From NCBI GenBank assembly GCA_934045075.1, contig OW203721.1:568001-632000 (forward strand): DNA of 64,000 nt. Reading direction: 5' to 3'. This document shows positions 54,137 to 64,000 of this stretch, piece after piece. Both the position numbers and the translations under genes were made by a program. This DNA comes from Yponomeuta sedellus. Taxonomy: Eukaryota > Arthropoda > Insecta > Lepidoptera > Yponomeutidae. Positions within the stretch are counted from its first letter, which is position 1; each line of letters opens with the position of its first letter. The notes under the pieces were generated by a model. That model had not been told where the DNA came from and did not search any database. It was given only the letters and a program-made list of their open reading frames with translations.

Positions 54137-54528
54137 GAAATATTACGGTCTTCGTTATCGAACTCCACCGAAACGGTTTCGCCGTTTTTTATATTTTTTT
54201 GTGTATTTTTGCTAGGTCTGGCAATAGATACTGCTAATTAATATGGCAAAACAAATGCATTCTTATCATACGTACAGCAACTGATGTATTAGGTTTGAAA
54301 TGACTGGAGAAAAGATGGCCAGATTGGAGTTTTACATTGACATTCAGCAAACAGAATGTAAATTCTTTACGTATTTGACTGGATTTGCGAGGTCAGCTAT
54401 TAATCATATATTACACGATGTACATTCGAGTGCGCTAACATGTAAACACGTTAGAACCTTGTCACATTAGCCTATTCTAGCCTGCTGTATGAGAACTTGA
54501 CTATTTTGACTTTGACAAGGTATTGCGG

Positions 54529-54790
54529 CGTGCCTCGGTGGCGCAGCGGTTTGGCACGCTGACGGTAAAACCGAAGGTCTCGGGCTCGATCCCCGGCCGG
54601 GTCAAACTAGGAAACGAACCTTTCTAGTTTGTTTCGGGTCTTGGATGTTATCTATGTATTTATTGTATTAATTCTATTGTCGAGTTAGCATCTGTAACAC
54701 AAGTCATTTAGTTTTACTTAGTATGGGGCTAACGAGATCTGTGTAATGTATCTGTGTAATGTCTATGAATATTTACTTATTATTTATTTA
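54529..54790 (+). mobile_element. tRNA-headed SINE, GCCTCGGTGGCGCAG type
   Basis: Head GTGCCTCGGTGGCGCAGCGG with B box GGGCTCGATCCCCGG, then ACCTTTCTAGTTTGTTTCGG, GTCTTGGATGTTATCTATG and a TTATTATTTATTTATTG tail. The only copy of its kind in the window. Confidence 0.72.
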
Positions 54791-55022
54791 TTGAAGTGCA
54801 CGTGACTGTACTAAGCGCGCGTAGTATCTTTAGCGTATCTTTGGTTCCCATCCGCCTATCGGCCATCTTGTCGAGTCTAGAGGGCAAGTACTGGGTTCCG
54901 CAAGCGACACACATCACACGGCATCTACCGGAATATCTGTCACGGGGTCTTCGCGGAACTCATGGGCTGGAGACAATACGCCGTTCCGTTTCTTTGCATT
55001 GCCAAGGCCATTAGGCCAAGTG

Positions 55023-55402
55023 CGGGAGACGCGCGCGTGGGATAGGCGAACCGAGTGTTTGGAATCAATCTCTTGGCTACGCAACAACAGGCGCGGTCAG
55101 GTGCAGGATGGGTGAGCGTCCCGCGACTACCGCTAGTAGCATTTTTCCCAGCGCTTTCGTGCTTCGCAAGGCACGTTAAGCCGTTGGTGCCGGCTGTCAT
55201 ATAATGGCAGTCGTTAAGCCATGTCTAAGGCCTTATGAGCTTGATAACTTCTGACAGTAAGGCTGTCAGACTGTCTTACAATCCTCCACCAACCCGGACT
55301 TGGTCCTCGCTGTGGAGTATGGCCTAACCTTCCTGCGATGCAGGAAGAGACCCGAGCCCCAGCAGTGGGGACATACAAGGGTTGATAACGGGAGACGCGC
55401 GC
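55023..55402 (+). mobile_element. S5 SINE, full length, 14-bp TSD
   Basis: Body 55037-55388. CGGGAGACGCGCGC flanks it at 55023-55036 and 55389-55402. The 5S-like block and the GTTGATAA end are intact. Confidence 0.87.
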
Positions 55403-55663
55403 ACCGAGGGTCCTATAGGTATCACCATAATAATGTCACTTCTTTCTTCATTCATTGCTACCGCGGCTCACAGGCCAGATTGCCCTTTGTGGCATTATTT
55501 TCAGAAGATGCATATTGATATCTCTTAATGATTCGCGATACTCATATATAGTTATATATTAACGGTTCTAATCGCGATTATTTATTAGGTAAAATCACCT
55601 TACCTTAGCGCGCCTAAGCGCTTTAACTTATGGTCCGAAATAAGTAATCTATCTATAGATAGA

Positions 55664-55800
55664 TACGTAGATAGATAGAATATTCTTTATTGCATGTACA
55701 CAAAAAGAGACTTAAAAAATAACAGTACAGTATAAGTGGCGCCCTTATTTCTTAAAGTAATTTCTTCCAGACAACCATTGACGGAAAAGAAGAAACGGAA
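55664..55800 (-). mobile_element. GATA-tailed LINE 3' end (antisense)
   Basis: GATAGATAGAATATTCTTTA..TTGCATGTACACAAAAAGAG..AATTTCTTCCAGACAACCAT; nearly identical in pattern to 11072-11215. Confidence 0.6.
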
Positions 55801-55825
55801 ACTGAAATAATAAATCTAATAATAT

Positions 55826-56015
55826 ATCTTCTATAATATAAAAATGAATCGCTGAATGTGTTGGTAAGCGCAAATCTCGAGAGCAGCTGAACCGATTTCG
55901 CTAATTCTTTTTTAGAATATTCCTTGAAGTACGAAGATGGTTCTTACGGAGAGAAAAATAAAAAAAAAATTAAAGAATCGACTGTTAGGCTGTACGAAGT
56001 TCGTTGGGTCAGCCA
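55826..56015 (+). mobile_element. Helitron-like short element, family 2, copy 2
   Basis: CTTCTATAATATAAAAATGA at the left, CAGCTGAACCGATTTCGCTA in the middle and TACGAAGTTCGTTGGGTCAG at the right. Slightly shorter than 18496-18685, with a mutated CTAGT end (CCATTAG). Confidence 0.55.
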
Positions 56016-56378
56016 TTAGGTAATAATAACAGTAATAATAAAAATCGAACTTATAGAAACCCGCCGGAGGCTCACGACGACCCGGAAGACCGCCTCAGAC
56101 GTGGAAGAGATCCGTTCTCTCTGAGACGAAGGAGAAGAGAAAAACTTGGCTGGAGCTACCATCCCTAGCCATTATCAGAGATAAATGTAAAGCCCTTGTG
56201 TCAGCCCCAGACTTCACGGGGAGTAAAGGGACCAATGAGGAGGAAGACAGCAATTTTTGAGTAAAAATATTTTCTTTACAATTACCTCGACTCTATTTTA
56301 CATTCAACATACCGGACGTAATTTCTTTCCGTGGAAATGCATTTCTCATTTCTTAAATTGACGTTTATAAGTGCACAC
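56016..56378. other. No feature assigned
   Basis: 56050-56245 is GC-richer (CCCGCCGGAGGCTCACGACG) and purine-biased, perhaps a relic of a retroelement, but no motif was read. Confidence 0.3.
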
Positions 56379-56502
56379 TTAGGCTGACATTCAGAGACGA
56401 AAACTGAAGCTAAGACCGGTCTCAGAAATGTCAAAATGTATGTGATTTGGACATTTGTAAGACCAGTCTTTGCTTAGTTTTCGTCTCTGAATGTCAGCCT
56501 TA
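56379..56502. mobile_element. MITE of 118 bp, TTA target duplication
   Basis: Body 56382-56499. The TIR begins GGCTGACATTCAGAGACGAA and is perfect for 24 bp; the rest of the arms still pair partly, so nearly the whole element is palindromic. TTA lies on both sides. Confidence 0.82.
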
Positions 56503-56801
56503 GACAGGCACTTAAACAGTTTTCTTCTAATCTTAGACAAGTTAGGATGACTTGGTGTATCGCTCGGCAACCAAACGTCGCCTCTCGCGCAAAATACCTA
56601 AAATGTATTTTTATTTTGCGTAATCGCGTATTGACGTAAGCCCCGAACTGGTATTGTGTAAGCGCTCGCAAAGGCTTCTCGATCGTCGATACAGTGTCGT
56701 GCATTGCGTCACTCTACCGTCATCTGCCGAATTATTTTGTGTTGGTAAATAATTGCTACTAATTGCAAGAAATGCAAACAAATAAAAACATAACACAACA
56801 C

Positions 56802-57432
56802 ATCACATGAACTCACGCCAGTCCGCAATTAAAAACATATTAATAGGAAATTAGGCTAGTCACAGATCACTCCCAAACTTAGAATAGGTAAGTTCTGACA
56901 CTCAGGGCTCTCCTTGATCATAAATACACAACACATGAACTCACACCAGTCAACAAATAAAAATATATTAAGAGAAAATTTGGCTAGTCACAGATCACTC
57001 CCGCACTTAGAATAAGTTCTGACTCTCAGCACTCTTCTGAATCCTTGATCATAAATAAACATCACTTCAACTTACGCCAGTCCGCAAATAAAAACATATT
57101 AAGAGGAAATTTTGAAAGTCACAGATCACTCCCGCACTTAGAATAAGTTCTGACTCTCAGCACTCTTCTCAATCCTTGATCATAAATACACATCACTTCA
57201 ACTTACGCCAGTCCGCAAATAAAAAAATATTAAGAGGAAATTTTTAAAGTCACAGATCACTCCCGCACTTAGAATAAGTTCTGACTCTCAGCACTCTTCT
57301 CAATCCTTGATCATAAATACACATCACTTCAACTTACGCCAGTCCGCAAATAAAAACATATTAAGAGGAAATTTTGAGAGTCACAGATCACTCCCGCACT
57401 TAGAATAAGTTCTGACTCTCAGCGCTCTTCTG
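56802..57432. repeat. 131-bp minisatellite, five copies
   Basis: Units start near 56802, 56931, 57061, 57192 and 57323, each with ACGCCAGTCCGCAA, GTCACAGATCACTCCC and TTAGAATAAGTTCTGACTCT. The last three spacings are exactly 131 bp, and those copies are nearly identical. The first two are more diverged. Confidence 0.92.
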
Positions 57433-57702
57433 AAAAGATGATCATCAATTTATTTCAACGTTCAAAATACATTCTGCTTGTTAATCGTATACAATGTTAT
57501 TGTTATTGATGTGTTCGGGTTTGTAGTGAAAACAATACAGTGAGTAAAATCTCCACTCTAACCGTTTTTTTCTCAAATCATAGTAAATCTAACAAGCTGC
57601 TACGAGTAACCTAGCAAGATCCCATAACTGCAATCAAGGACTTGCAATTCTAAAACATTAGTTAGGTACTATTCTTAAAAGATGCTATCTTACATATTTT
57701 TA

Positions 57703-57783
57703 CCCGACTGCGGCGAAGCCCAAAAGGAGGGTAATGTGTTTAGTTCGTATGTATGTATGTATGTATGTATGTATGTATGTATG

Positions 57784-57814
<31 letters not shown>

Positions 57815-57822
57815 GTATGTCC
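57703..57822 (+). repeat. CCCGACTGCGG repeat end plus (GTAT)n microsatellite
   Basis: CCCGACTGCGGCGAAGCCCA and AAAGGAGGGTAATGTG lead into about 18 GTAT units (57747-57816). This end motif is common in Lepidoptera. The CCCGACTGC start matches the arm ends of the hairpin at 60501-60919. Confidence 0.7.
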
Positions 57823-59644
57823 GATTCTATGTTCCCTCATAACTCCTTAACCAATGGTCAGATTTTATTAAACAAGGTGTCATTCGATTCGGCATCCTTG
57901 CGCGGGTGTCATAGGCTACATAAAATCATAATTATGCGATCAGAACCATGACGAAAAATTAAATTCGTTAAGAAGCTTCGTTAAAGTACAGCTAGGAGCC
58001 ACTAGATGGCGCTGTTATATTTAGTTTATTGAATTCGAATGCTAATTTTATTGAACTACCCCTAACAGGTGTGAAATATTTAAAACAGAATTTTGCGGAT
58101 GACGTAGGTTACATTAAATCAGCATTAATAGAGAACCAACGGAACAAAAAATAACATTTACTTCTACGCAACTAAAGTACCACTTTTAGCCACTAGATGG
58201 CGCTGCTATATTTTATTTATTCTAATACATGTGTATACATAATTTCGGCTTTGGTCTACATGTAAACAAACCATTTATAGAATCGGTGCAAATACGGAAA
58301 GAAATAATTCCTATAAAGTGGTTTGATCCTTCTAGATCATTCATTTAATTAAAAAATATAATTTTGTTTAACTACGCCTAACACGTGTAAAGTATTTAAA
58401 AGAGAATTTTGTGGGTGTCGTAGATTACATAAAATCAGCATTAATAGAGAACAAACGCAACACAAATAATATTCACTTCTAAGTAATTAAAGTACTGTGG
58501 CATTAGTTCCTCTACCCAACCACAGATGGCGCTGTTTGTGTTCTAAATTGCGGTATGGTTTTGTCCGAAGGCCCTACATAATATTAAACAAACACCATTT
58601 CTTTGAGTGTGCGCCCTCCTCGGCCTCGAGGGGGGTCGCTCCCGATGTGGGTTTAGGGGTCTTTAGGGCCAAAACCAGTCCCAAGGTGGTGTATAGTGGG
58701 TACTAGTAAGTGTAGCATGTAACTCCTTTTCCCCTGTGCGGTCATAGTCAGTAGGAGTGGGTCGTTGTCCGATTTTTCGACGACGAAACGCAACCGTTTT
58801 TTCTGGAACGAAAACAGGTCCTCGAAACGGTCCTCGTTCGCAACTGGTTTCATTGCATGCGAACGAGCAAGGCGCAGAGGACGGTCAAACGAGTGCGAAC
58901 GAGACGAAATCACGAAACATCGGAAAAAATAAGTTGTTTTACACGATATTAGACTGTATACTCATAGACATAAAGATTACTTTATTGTATCACAGACCAA
59001 AACGAACGGAACGAGCAAGGAGCCGACGACTACGTCGCAATGATCTCATTACGTTCTAGGCTCTATTAATATAGCACTAAAGGACATATCCGCGTCAAAC
59101 AATCTAAGGACTGGTCTCGCGACGAACAAACGCTGGCACTGCTTTAGAGTCGCTGGCACTGCTTTAGAATGAAACGTAAAACGGTCCTATCGTCGCGGAA
59201 CACAAAACGGTCTTATAAAAAGGTTCGTCTTTGCAACTATCACGCCTAATAGTCAGACAAGCTTGGTTCAAAGAAGAAACAATAAATGATAAAAAAATAT
59301 TTGAACGCTGTCACTGGTAACCGAAGACGGATCCTCCGTGACCTCGTATCGTAGGACCCATGAAATTTGAAAAAATCTAGCTATATTCATCTTAACGAAT
59401 TTTATATAGTTTCCTCCGAAAATAAGATTATGATTTTGTGCTAGGTTTCCTGTTCACTTGTTGAGACTGTTGAGACCAAAGATTGCTTATCTACACCTAA
59501 TATTCAGTAAAAAAAATTCAATGCTTTAGGGGGCCATCTCAAGGTGAATTTGTTATACTTAGTTTCATTTTAATTCCGGTAATATTTTGGCATTCAGAAA
59601 ACCAAGATTTTGTATGTCTCCACGCCCATGCCACAACTCTAAGT
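57823..59644. other. Unassigned, with short repeated motifs
   Basis: CACTAGATGGCGCTG occurs at 57999 and 58191 and a relative at 58523. TTAATAGAGAAC(C/A)AACG occurs at 58126 and 58440, suggesting two diverged copies of a unit of about 300 bp. GCTGGCACTGCTTTAGA is doubled at 59130-59168. No gene. Confidence 0.4.
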
Positions 59645-60065
59645 AACTACGCCAGGCCGAAGGCCGAGCCCCATCATGCGGGTGCGAGGAAACTTGCCGC
59701 GACGAGGTTGAAGGCCGAGCTCAATACAGGTTGCGGCACGGCCGAAGGCTGTGAAGCGGGCTAGAGGAATACTCCCACGGCGATTCCAAATGCTGAGCTC
59801 TATTTACGCTGATGCCAAATGGAGAGACTATTAGCGCGGCCGAAAGCCGCGACAGTTACTTAAAGTTGCTGTTAGGAGGAAACCTGTCGCGCCTTTGTAC
59901 AGGCCGCCGCTGAAGGCTTAGACCATTTATGTTCCCATTTACAAGTCCTTATTCTAAGTAATTAGCGAGACCGAAGACTGGGCCCAGCAATGCAAGCACG
60001 AAGAATTCTACTCTGGAGATGTCAAAAGCTGAGCGCCTTCAGGTCGAGGACATAATTCGTGACTA
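59645..60065. repeat. Degenerate GC-rich array of GCCGAAGGC-type palindromes
   Basis: GGCCGAAGGCCGAGC, TTGAAGGCCGAGC, GGCCGAAGGCTGTGAAGC, GGCCGAAAGCCGCGAC, GCTGAAGGCTTAG, GACCGAAGACTGGGCC and GTCAAAAGCTGAGC follow one another every 30-95 bp, each a small hairpin. Intervening text is partly repeated (GAGGAAACYTGYCGCG twice). Confidence 0.6.
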
Positions 60066-60500
60066 TTCCAGTCCCCACCTACAATCGTTAACATTAAATA
60101 ACTAGGTGCAGTGGAGCGTTTTTAGGCTACATAAAAAACAGACGATTTATGTAAGGATAATATTTAAAGAAAAAAATCTGTCGCTTCCTTTGCAAATATT
60201 CTAGATCGTTTAACACCATTAGACCACATTCATTATACTAGCTAAAAAATATCGTACGACATAAATTTTTAATGCAGGCATGTGGTACCTATGACTATAT
60301 GAAACAAGTATATCAGTAAAAATATTTATGATTTGCCGAGACATGTCCATTGTCCAAAATAAAGCAATAAACTAAAATTCATTTAGGAAATAAAATAATA
60401 TAACGATTTAAAGCATGTAAGCAGAACAGATGGACCTTTAAATTTTATCGTTTTACTGAGTCACTAAAAGGTCAAAAATAAAAAAAAATATATTAAAAAA
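60066..60500. other. No feature seen
   Basis: Very AT-rich unassigned sequence. Confidence 0.35.
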
Positions 60501-60919
60501 AATAAAAGAACCCGACTGCAGTGATAAATCAACTGAAAGGGAAAAAATAAGATAATTTTATTTTCAAATGCTAATGTCAAATCAGAAGAGTTCATGCTGC
60601 TTTACTTGAGGGACCAAATAATATAACTTTATAAGCATTATTTGCTCAAACTGTTGCATTTATTATTTTATATAAAATGATGCAGTCGGGACCCATTACT
60701 TAGAGGACTTTAAACAAACAGTAATGGGTCCCGACTGCAACATTTTATATAAAATAATAAATGCAACAGTTTGAGCAAATAATGCTTATAAAGTTATATT
60801 ATTTGGTCCCTCAAGTAAAGCAGCATGAACTCTTCTGATTTGACATTAGCATTTGAAAATAAAATTATCTTATTTTTTCCCTTTCAGTTGATTTATCACT
60901 GCAGTCGGGTTCTTTTATT
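60501..60919. repeat. Near-perfect 200-bp inverted repeat with 19-bp loop
   Basis: Arms 60501-60700 and 60720-60919 are exact reverse complements except one position (GATGCAGTCGGG against GTTGCAGTCGGG). Each arm is itself bounded by inverted CCCGACTGCA motifs, so it may be two copies of a short TIR element head to head. No ORF. Confidence 0.92.
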
Positions 60920-61708
60920 CTTCAAAATGATCTAGATTTTGAAATGGACACCTAGTTTGAATTGTAACGTCCAGTTTCTGCGATACTTTGAATAAAATCT
61001 TTACCTATGCCACACCTGGCAATAAAGTGGCTTTTTCCGCACGCTGCGCGTACGGAATAATCCGCTTTCTGGCCAAGTGTAGACATAAAAAGATGACCAC
61101 AACACGGGAGGTAATAAAGAAAGCTCTCGATCGCATATTTACGTCCCTCGCTTGCAGCTCGGGCCGCAAACTTCTGCGATCTCGGCCTTTCTTTGTATTA
61201 CCACCCTAATTGTGTAATGTACTATTTTAATACAGTTGCTCAAAAAGTGGCGTATTACAGGGACGTATAGCGTGCGGGAAGTGGGCTATTACACACTCGT
61301 GTTTTTTTTTACCTTTCCCGCACTCGTGCGTTTTCTTTCCCAACTGTCAAAATAATGTCTATTAAAAAGAAAAACCCACCATGAAGTTTTCACTAAAAAA
61401 AATCGTAGAAGTTTTTGTGAGCTACTAATTTGTTTCAATATCAGATTTAATGATTTGATTGAATGAGTTAAGTTAGGTTTCATTTCATTTCATCTCATTA
61501 AATTTCATTTTCATTTCATATCAATAAAAAAAAATTACTGAAGACTTGGCTGTATGGGCATAGTTCCCTTTGCCTACTAGAATGGGTGAAAAAAAAATCT
61601 CTGCTTATATTTTTTTACGGTTAGCGCCATTTTCCAAATAATTTTTCTTTATTATATTGCTTATTTTACAACTGTATTAAAAATAGTCGTTCAGTACACG
61701 TGTCGAAC
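60920..61708. other. No gene supported
   Basis: ORF 60988-61209 has no domain. CACTCGTGTTTTTTTTTACC and CCGCACTCGTGCG at 61300-61330 look like old repeat scraps. Confidence 0.3.
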
Positions 61709-61797
61709 CGTCATTGCAACTTGTTCCGAATGTCAACCCTCGCCTTCGGCTGCGCCTCGGCTCGGGTAGACATTTGTCGGAACTCTTTGCAATGACA
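61709..61797. repeat. Imperfect hairpin repeat
   Basis: GTCATTGCAACTTGTTCCGA pairs with TCGGAACTCTTTGCAATGAC around a GC-rich middle (CTTCGGCTGCGCCTCGGC). A form commonly dispersed in Lepidoptera. Confidence 0.6.
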
Positions 61798-61835
61798 GCC
61801 TTTCCGCACTTGTAATGAAATATACTATTATTTCC

Positions 61836-61985
61836 ACTTGTCCACTGCTGGACATAGCCCTACCCTAATGAGCACTACAGCGCTCTGTCTTCAGCTTACC
61901 GCATCCAGTCTCTGCTGCAGTTTTTCGCAGATCGTCATCCCACCTAGTCGGAGGGCGCCTACACTACGTTTGCCCGAGTTTGTCA
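61836..61985 (-). mobile_element. LINE RT 3' end
   Basis: Antisense of the 50690-50962 class: TGTCCACTGCTGGACATAGC, CTGTCTTCAGCTTACCGCAT, TTTCGCAGATCGTCATCCCA and CCTAGTCGGAGGGC. Confidence 0.7.
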
Positions 61986-62395
61986 TTTTGTCAGCCATAT
62001 TATCTTATCTGTTTTGAAAGGGAGAAATGTTGATATTCTTAATTCGTTTTTTCTCCGCATAATCTATTAATTGTGAAACTAACAGCTTTGACGTTCAATA
62101 AGTAAACATTTCGTTTTTATAGTGAATAAAATTCTTTTGACTTTGACATTTATTAATCAGCACTTTTACGACCCAAAACACAATTCACAGAAGCTCCTTC
62201 TGTGTAATATTTGTAAACTTAGCGCGGTAATGTAGAAATCGCTTCATAGTTAGAAGCTAAATGGAGGTAAACAGCAGCATCTATGAATGGCACCGCAGAC
62301 GTGAGCCAATCAAGTTTACGACCTTGAGGACGGCGGCGGTTGGGCCAAGTCACAAGATGTGGCCTTGACCTTTTGAGTTCCTTATCAGCATTACA
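61986..62395. other. No feature seen
   Basis: Unassigned. The minus-strand ORF 62219-62506 crosses into the next repeat and is treated as chance. Confidence 0.35.
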
Positions 62396-62397
62396 GT

Positions 62398-62590
62398 CTA
62401 TTAGCTTTAGGAATATACCTCGGCTACTATCGGATAGAATCGGATGTATTCGTGTCATAATAATTTCGGAACTAATATGACACTTAATAACAATTATTAT
62501 TAACAAAAGAGTGAAGAAAAGTTATATACAGAGCAGGAAGTAATATTACACTCGTGTGCTTTCGGCGAAAACCGAAACCTTCTTGTTTAT
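62398..62590. mobile_element. TIR element (GTCTGTTAGC family), copy 3, right end lost
   Basis: AGTCTATTAGCTTTAGGAAT at the left, CTACTATCGGATAGAATCGG, then ACACTCGTGTGCTTTCGGCG. The right TIR is replaced by unrelated sequence before the TK element. Confidence 0.65.
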
Positions 62591-62607
62591 GTAAGTTTAT
62601 AATTGTA

Positions 62608-62780
62608 AAAACCTATTTAGAGGCTAAAAACTCCAGCCATGCCGGGATTCGAACCCGCGACCTCTGGCTATCCGTGCCAGCGCTCTTTCCAACTGAGCTA
62701 ATGGGCGACTCACCGGCATCAGTGAAATTTCGAACCTTTTTACACTATTCTCTGTATTACGTACAGAGAATAGTGTAATA
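62608..62780 (-). mobile_element. TK element, truncated
   Basis: AAACCTATTTAGAGGCTAAA, a tRNA-like module at 62636-62706 (CTTTCCAACTGAGCTAATGG) and the start of the spacer up to ATTACGTACAG, where it meets an inverted echo of itself. Confidence 0.72.
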
Positions 62781-62822
62781 GTGTGAACTACAATAATAAC
62801 ATATTTATTATTGTAGTTCACC
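62742..62822. repeat. Two adjacent perfect small palindromes
   Basis: CACTATTCTCTGTATTACG followed by its near reverse complement (GTACAGAGAATAGTG), then GAACTACAATAATAACA followed by TATTATTGTAGTTC. The first grew from the TK spacer. Confidence 0.7.
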
Positions 62823-63187
62823 TTTTTTTCCTGCACTACCCTTTGCGAGTCTCTTCAACACCAAAGGTTTGCTGGAAGATCATGCTTTTTGCATGAAGCA
62901 CGCCCTTGTACATTTACTCGTGTAATTACTGCAAAATATAATTTAAAAAAAAATAAGACGGGATCTAAATTGTTACGTGGATGCTTTCTTTTTAAAAGCC
63001 GCCTGAGTTTAGTCTCCGCTGCAGCTTGTGCCTTGTGCGGAAAGCCCAGCAAAGACCAGCCACGGTCAATCTTGTTATCAGCCAGTGGCGGTGACGGTGC
63101 CGCAATGTTGTATGGAGTGTGAATACTGTAATCTCATTTGCGATTGATTCACGCGACTTTTGTATGAATACGAAGAAGTGTAATTAT
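62823..63187. mobile_element. LINE 3' end at 62860-62930, rest unassigned
   Basis: CACCAAAGGTTTGCTGGAAGA, ATGAAGCACGCCCTTGTACA and TTTACTCGTGTAATTA are the plus-strand form of the end seen antisense at 46965-47035. 62990-63120 holds an ORF without a domain. Confidence 0.45.
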
Positions 63188-63371
63188 AATCATGTGGGTA
63201 CAGCGATATCATTCCGATGTAAAACCTAACTGCAAAGTAGGTACTCGGGGCTGCAAGTGCAAATTACTTCAGCCAGATGTTGCTGCCTGTACGTAATACA
63301 GAGAGTATTGTAAAGAGGTTCGAAATTTCACTGATGCCGGTGAGTCGCCCATTAGCTCAGTTGGGAGAACG
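63188..63371 (+). mobile_element. TK spacer and partial tRNA-like module
   Basis: AATCATGTGGGTACAGCGAT..GCCGGTGAGTCGCCCATTAG, ending inside the D arm (CAGTTGGGAG), where LINE-derived sequence begins. Confidence 0.72.
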
Positions 63372-63500
63372 CCCCAACACCCAACCACTAGACGTCGAGT
63401 GCGCGAATTTATTGGGTCTTGGCAACCTTGAAAAACATGATAGCAGAATTGGTTGCATCTCCATAGGATACATCAGACAGAGAAGAAGAATTGAGCCATA
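63372..63500 (+). mobile_element. LINE-derived scrap
   Basis: GGGTCTTGGCAACCTTGAAA, TTGGTTGCATCTCCATAGGA and ACATCAGACAGAGAAGAAGA resemble 19975-20050 (TTGGCAACCTCGAAAAGCAA). Likely an RT 3' end. Confidence 0.4.
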
Positions 63501-63551
63501 AACCATTAACACATCACATTAACATCACACTTCACACTAATATTATAAAGG

Positions 63552-63680
63552 CGAATGTTTGTGGAAGCGCTCGTGGCCTAGGCAAACCGAGTGATTGGAA
63601 CCAATCACTTGGTTAAGCAACAACAGGCGCGGTCAGGTACAGGATGGGTGAGCGTATAACGATAACGACGAATGTTTGTG
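63552..63680 (+). mobile_element. Mini S5 SINE: 5S-like head joined to the tail, 12-bp TSD
   Basis: Body 63564-63668 (105 bp). GAAGCGCTCGTGGCCTAGGC through GGATGGGTGAGCG (the 5S-like part) goes directly to TATAACGATAACGA. The whole non-5S body of about 260 bp is absent. CGAATGTTTGTG flanks it at 63552-63563 and 63669-63680. Confidence 0.85.
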
Positions 63681-64000
63681 AGTGTGTTTGTTTGCTACTT
63701 CGATAGCGTAAAAAAACGTATAACGACCAACCTAAATATGTGACATGGCAACACAACATTTCGTTTGCACCGTACTGACTTACTTAAATACTTGCCACCT
63801 TTTTACTTGGGTGCGAAAGTAAAAGTGGGTTATATTTTTCCTGAGTATGTATGATTTGCATGCCGGTATCGGAACCCACGACCTGCCGAATAAGAAACCG
63901 CTCTGAAATCCGCGGCGGGTACGCGTGGTAATTAACACTTTCTTTCTGGGAGAAGTCATGTGAACTGCAACTTTACATTTATAGGCTACATTTTTTTTAT
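63681..64000. other. Unassigned with an antisense SINE scrap
   Basis: 63862-63950: GCCGGTATCGGAACCCACGA (tRNA-like B box side) joined to CCGCGGCGGGTACGCGTGGT, parts of a tRNA-type SINE in unusual order. Confidence 0.4.

Noticed and set aside
1..64000. CRISPR arrays, operons or phage-type systems
   Set aside because: No regularly spaced short repeats with unique spacers and no bacterial gene organisation. The window is clearly eukaryotic.

Overview
This is a piece of a moth or butterfly (Lepidoptera) nuclear chromosome. The window is AT-rich, has spliced protein-coding exons with GT/AG introns, and is crowded with repeats of lepidopteran type: tRNA-headed SINEs carrying the 'GAAAACATCGTGAGGAAAC' core, many 3' ends of non-LTR retrotransposons with GATA/TATC or TATG tails, a mariner with a D,D34D transposase, Helitron-like elements and short terminal-inverted-repeat elements. 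The species cannot be told from the sequence. No bacterial or organellar genes are present.

One host gene is supported, on the + strand. Three of its exons can be joined in frame: 22985-23055, 27059-30318 and 31879-31912. The window holds neither the start nor the stop codon. The large middle exon (1,086 codons) encodes a Ser/Lys/Glu-rich, probably disordered protein. It carries a tandem Lys-Tyr-Asp-Ser-Tyr repeat near its start and six spaced copies of an R-H-I-E-S-G-E-x-x-W-W-L motif near its end. I do not recognise the protein. The 1-22984 side is upstream intron or flank. The 31913-64000 side is downstream intron or flank with no further exon that I can defend.

Everything else is repeat or unassigned sequence. 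Two families stand out. The first (called S5 here, 17 loci) is a SINE of about 365 bp whose 5' end resembles the internal promoter of 5S rRNA; at least six copies have 9-14 bp target-site duplications. The second (called TK here, 10 loci) has a tRNA-like module at its 3' end and the same short sequence at its termini. TK occurs as single copies (one with an 11-bp target-site duplication), in a 308-bp tandem array and as inverted dimers.

Other elements: a dead mariner (21193-22494); eight 3' ends of one RTE-like LINE; a foldback or SINE-like family with 9-15 bp target duplications, one copy nested inside a TIR element; two 138-bp MITEs differing at two bases; a SINE broken by two successive LINE insertions (50605-51441); a 131-bp minisatellite; and a 419-bp hairpin with 200-bp arms that differ at one base (60501-60919).

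The window therefore reads as one long-intron gene embedded in a dense bed of retroposons, many of which record their own insertion events through intact target duplications.
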